From Vibrio diazotrophicus (GTDB taxonomy: Bacteria; Pseudomonadota; Gammaproteobacteria; Enterobacterales; Vibrionaceae), in contig NZ_CP151843.1 in the NCBI RefSeq assembly GCF_038452265.1, positions 1 through 64,000 of the forward strand: DNA of 64,000 nt, read 5' to 3'. The notes under the pieces were generated by a model, which ran no database searches, had not been told where the DNA came from, and saw nothing but the letters and a program-made list of their open reading frames with translations. Position numbers and translations under genes: made by a program. Positions within the stretch are counted from its first letter, which is position 1. Every line of letters begins with the position of its first letter. Shown here piece after piece: positions 63,485 to 64,000 of the stretch.

Positions 63485-63937
63485 ATGAAGTACCTATATC
63501 GTGGTGTTAGCGTCGAGCTACACGAAACATTACATGGGAAGTTGGTTCCCAAAATGCTCAACAGCAACTTTGCAACCGTAGCTTGTATGGGCGATCCACA
63601 TGCAATTTGTGGATCAGGAATAATTATGGGCGAATCTGAGCTTAATACAGTGGTTTTGCATCAATGGGAGCAAGCCGGACTTCCCACTTCAGGTGTTTCA
63701 TTCACTCCTTCTTTTGAACGCGCAAAGTTCTATGCCAGAAATGGAAAAGATAGTGGCAAGGGGTTTATTTACAAAGTAGATATGAATTTACTAGATAGTA
63801 ATAACGTAAAGTGTTTTAGTGTAAATAAGCTTGTGCCTAATCCGTCAGTCCCTGAGGATGATGAGCATATTCTAGTAGGTTTTGGTGGAGGTGAAATCCC
63901 AATGGAAGTAGTTGTTAGTATTTCTGAAATTGCGTAA
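63485..63937 (+). CDS. ADP-ribosyltransferase-like cassette protein
   Basis: A 150-aa soluble protein. YLYRGVS (Arg6-Gly7), SGVSFTPSFERAKFYA (69-84) and GGGEIPMEVVV (Glu137, Glu141) are spaced like the R, S-T-S and E motifs of R-S-E ADP-ribosyltransferase folds. GGAG lies eight bases before ATG 63485; the frame is open to 63422. The gene ends where a further attC begins. The resemblance is by motif only; RES- or FRG-type families are alternatives. Confidence 0.5.
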   Translation: MKYLYRGVSVELHETLHGKLVPKMLNSNFATVACMGDPHAICGSGIIMGESELNTVVLHQWEQAGLPTSGVSFTPSFERAKFYARNGKDSGKGFIYKVDMNLLDSNNVKCFSVNKLVPNPSVPEDDEHILVGFGGGEIPMEVVVSISEIA

Positions 63938-64000
63938 AACAAACGTTTAAGTTTAAGGTTTCAAGATACTTTTCCTTTAATGTGCCTAAGTCATTTAAGC
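63937..64000 (+). repeat. attC site running off the window end
   Basis: AAAACAAACGTTTAAG right after the previous stop resembles the left end of a Vibrio attC, and CATTTAAGC at the window edge resembles its right arm (CCCTTAAGC). The final core lies beyond the window. Confidence 0.55.

Noticed and set aside
1..64000. CRISPR arrays, tRNA, rRNA and insertion sequences
   Set aside because: No regularly spaced direct repeats, no recognisable tRNA or rRNA segments and no transposase gene were found on reading through the window.

Overview
The window looks like a Vibrio chromosome segment. Gene content fits the genus: rhamnose genes with a TRAP transporter, cellulose genes without bcsEFG, several chemoreceptors and c-di-GMP enzymes, Fur-controlled siderophore uptake, and VCR-like integron attC sites at the right end. 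I cannot fix the species. There are no rRNA, tRNA or CRISPR features and no insertion sequence.

Layout. 1-2.6 kb: the end of an ascFB-like beta-glucoside PTS operon. 2.7-3.5 kb: a secreted esterase. 3.8-14.2 kb: a cellulose operon (small BcsR/BcsP-like gene, bcsQ, bcsA, bcsB, bcsC, bcsZ). 14.3-23.9 kb: rhamnose and rhamnogalacturonide use, with rhaB-rhaA-rhaD-rhaM on the minus strand, divergent from a TRAP transporter, a cytoplasmic GH105 hydrolase and a RhaS-type regulator. 24-30.4 kb: a Cache chemoreceptor, then a MocR-type regulator divergent from a cyanide-insensitive-type bd oxidase with a 42-codon DUF2474 gene. 30.4-34.5 kb: a ynjBCD-ynjF-like operon. 34.8-40.2 kb: a CSS-EAL phosphodiesterase, a Dcu transporter, nadE with a divergent NadD-like gene, and a small secreted protein. 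40.3-50.2 kb: two chemoreceptors flanking a module of substrate-binding protein, histidine kinase and HD-GYP regulator, plus a HopJ protein and a Fur-box-preceded membrane protein. 50.4-58.1 kb: a class II glutamine amidotransferase and a siderophore cluster (binding protein, two permeases, ATPase, AraC regulator, TonB receptor) whose binding-protein gene is frameshifted. 58.4-59.6 kb: an acetate kinase gene with no pta beside it.

59.7-64 kb is accessory DNA. All its genes point right, are AT-rich, and are separated by VCR-like attC sites, two full and at least two collapsed. No integrase lies on the left where it should be, so this looks like an integrase-less cassette cluster (CALIN-like). 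The cassettes encode a PD-(D/E)xK nuclease-like protein, an FRG-domain protein, a helical DUF5677/DUF6988-like protein, a remnant, and a two-gene unit (73-aa helical protein plus a 150-aa ADP-ribosyltransferase-like protein). These are the best candidates for undescribed defence or toxin-immunity functions.

How the genes work together. The PTS/GH1 pair takes up and cleaves beta-glucosides. BcsA makes cellulose when its PilZ domain binds c-di-GMP, while the EAL and HD-GYP proteins elsewhere in the window degrade that signal. The rha/TRAP/GH105 block would import pectin-derived rhamnogalacturonides, release rhamnose and break it down to dihydroxyacetone phosphate and lactaldehyde.
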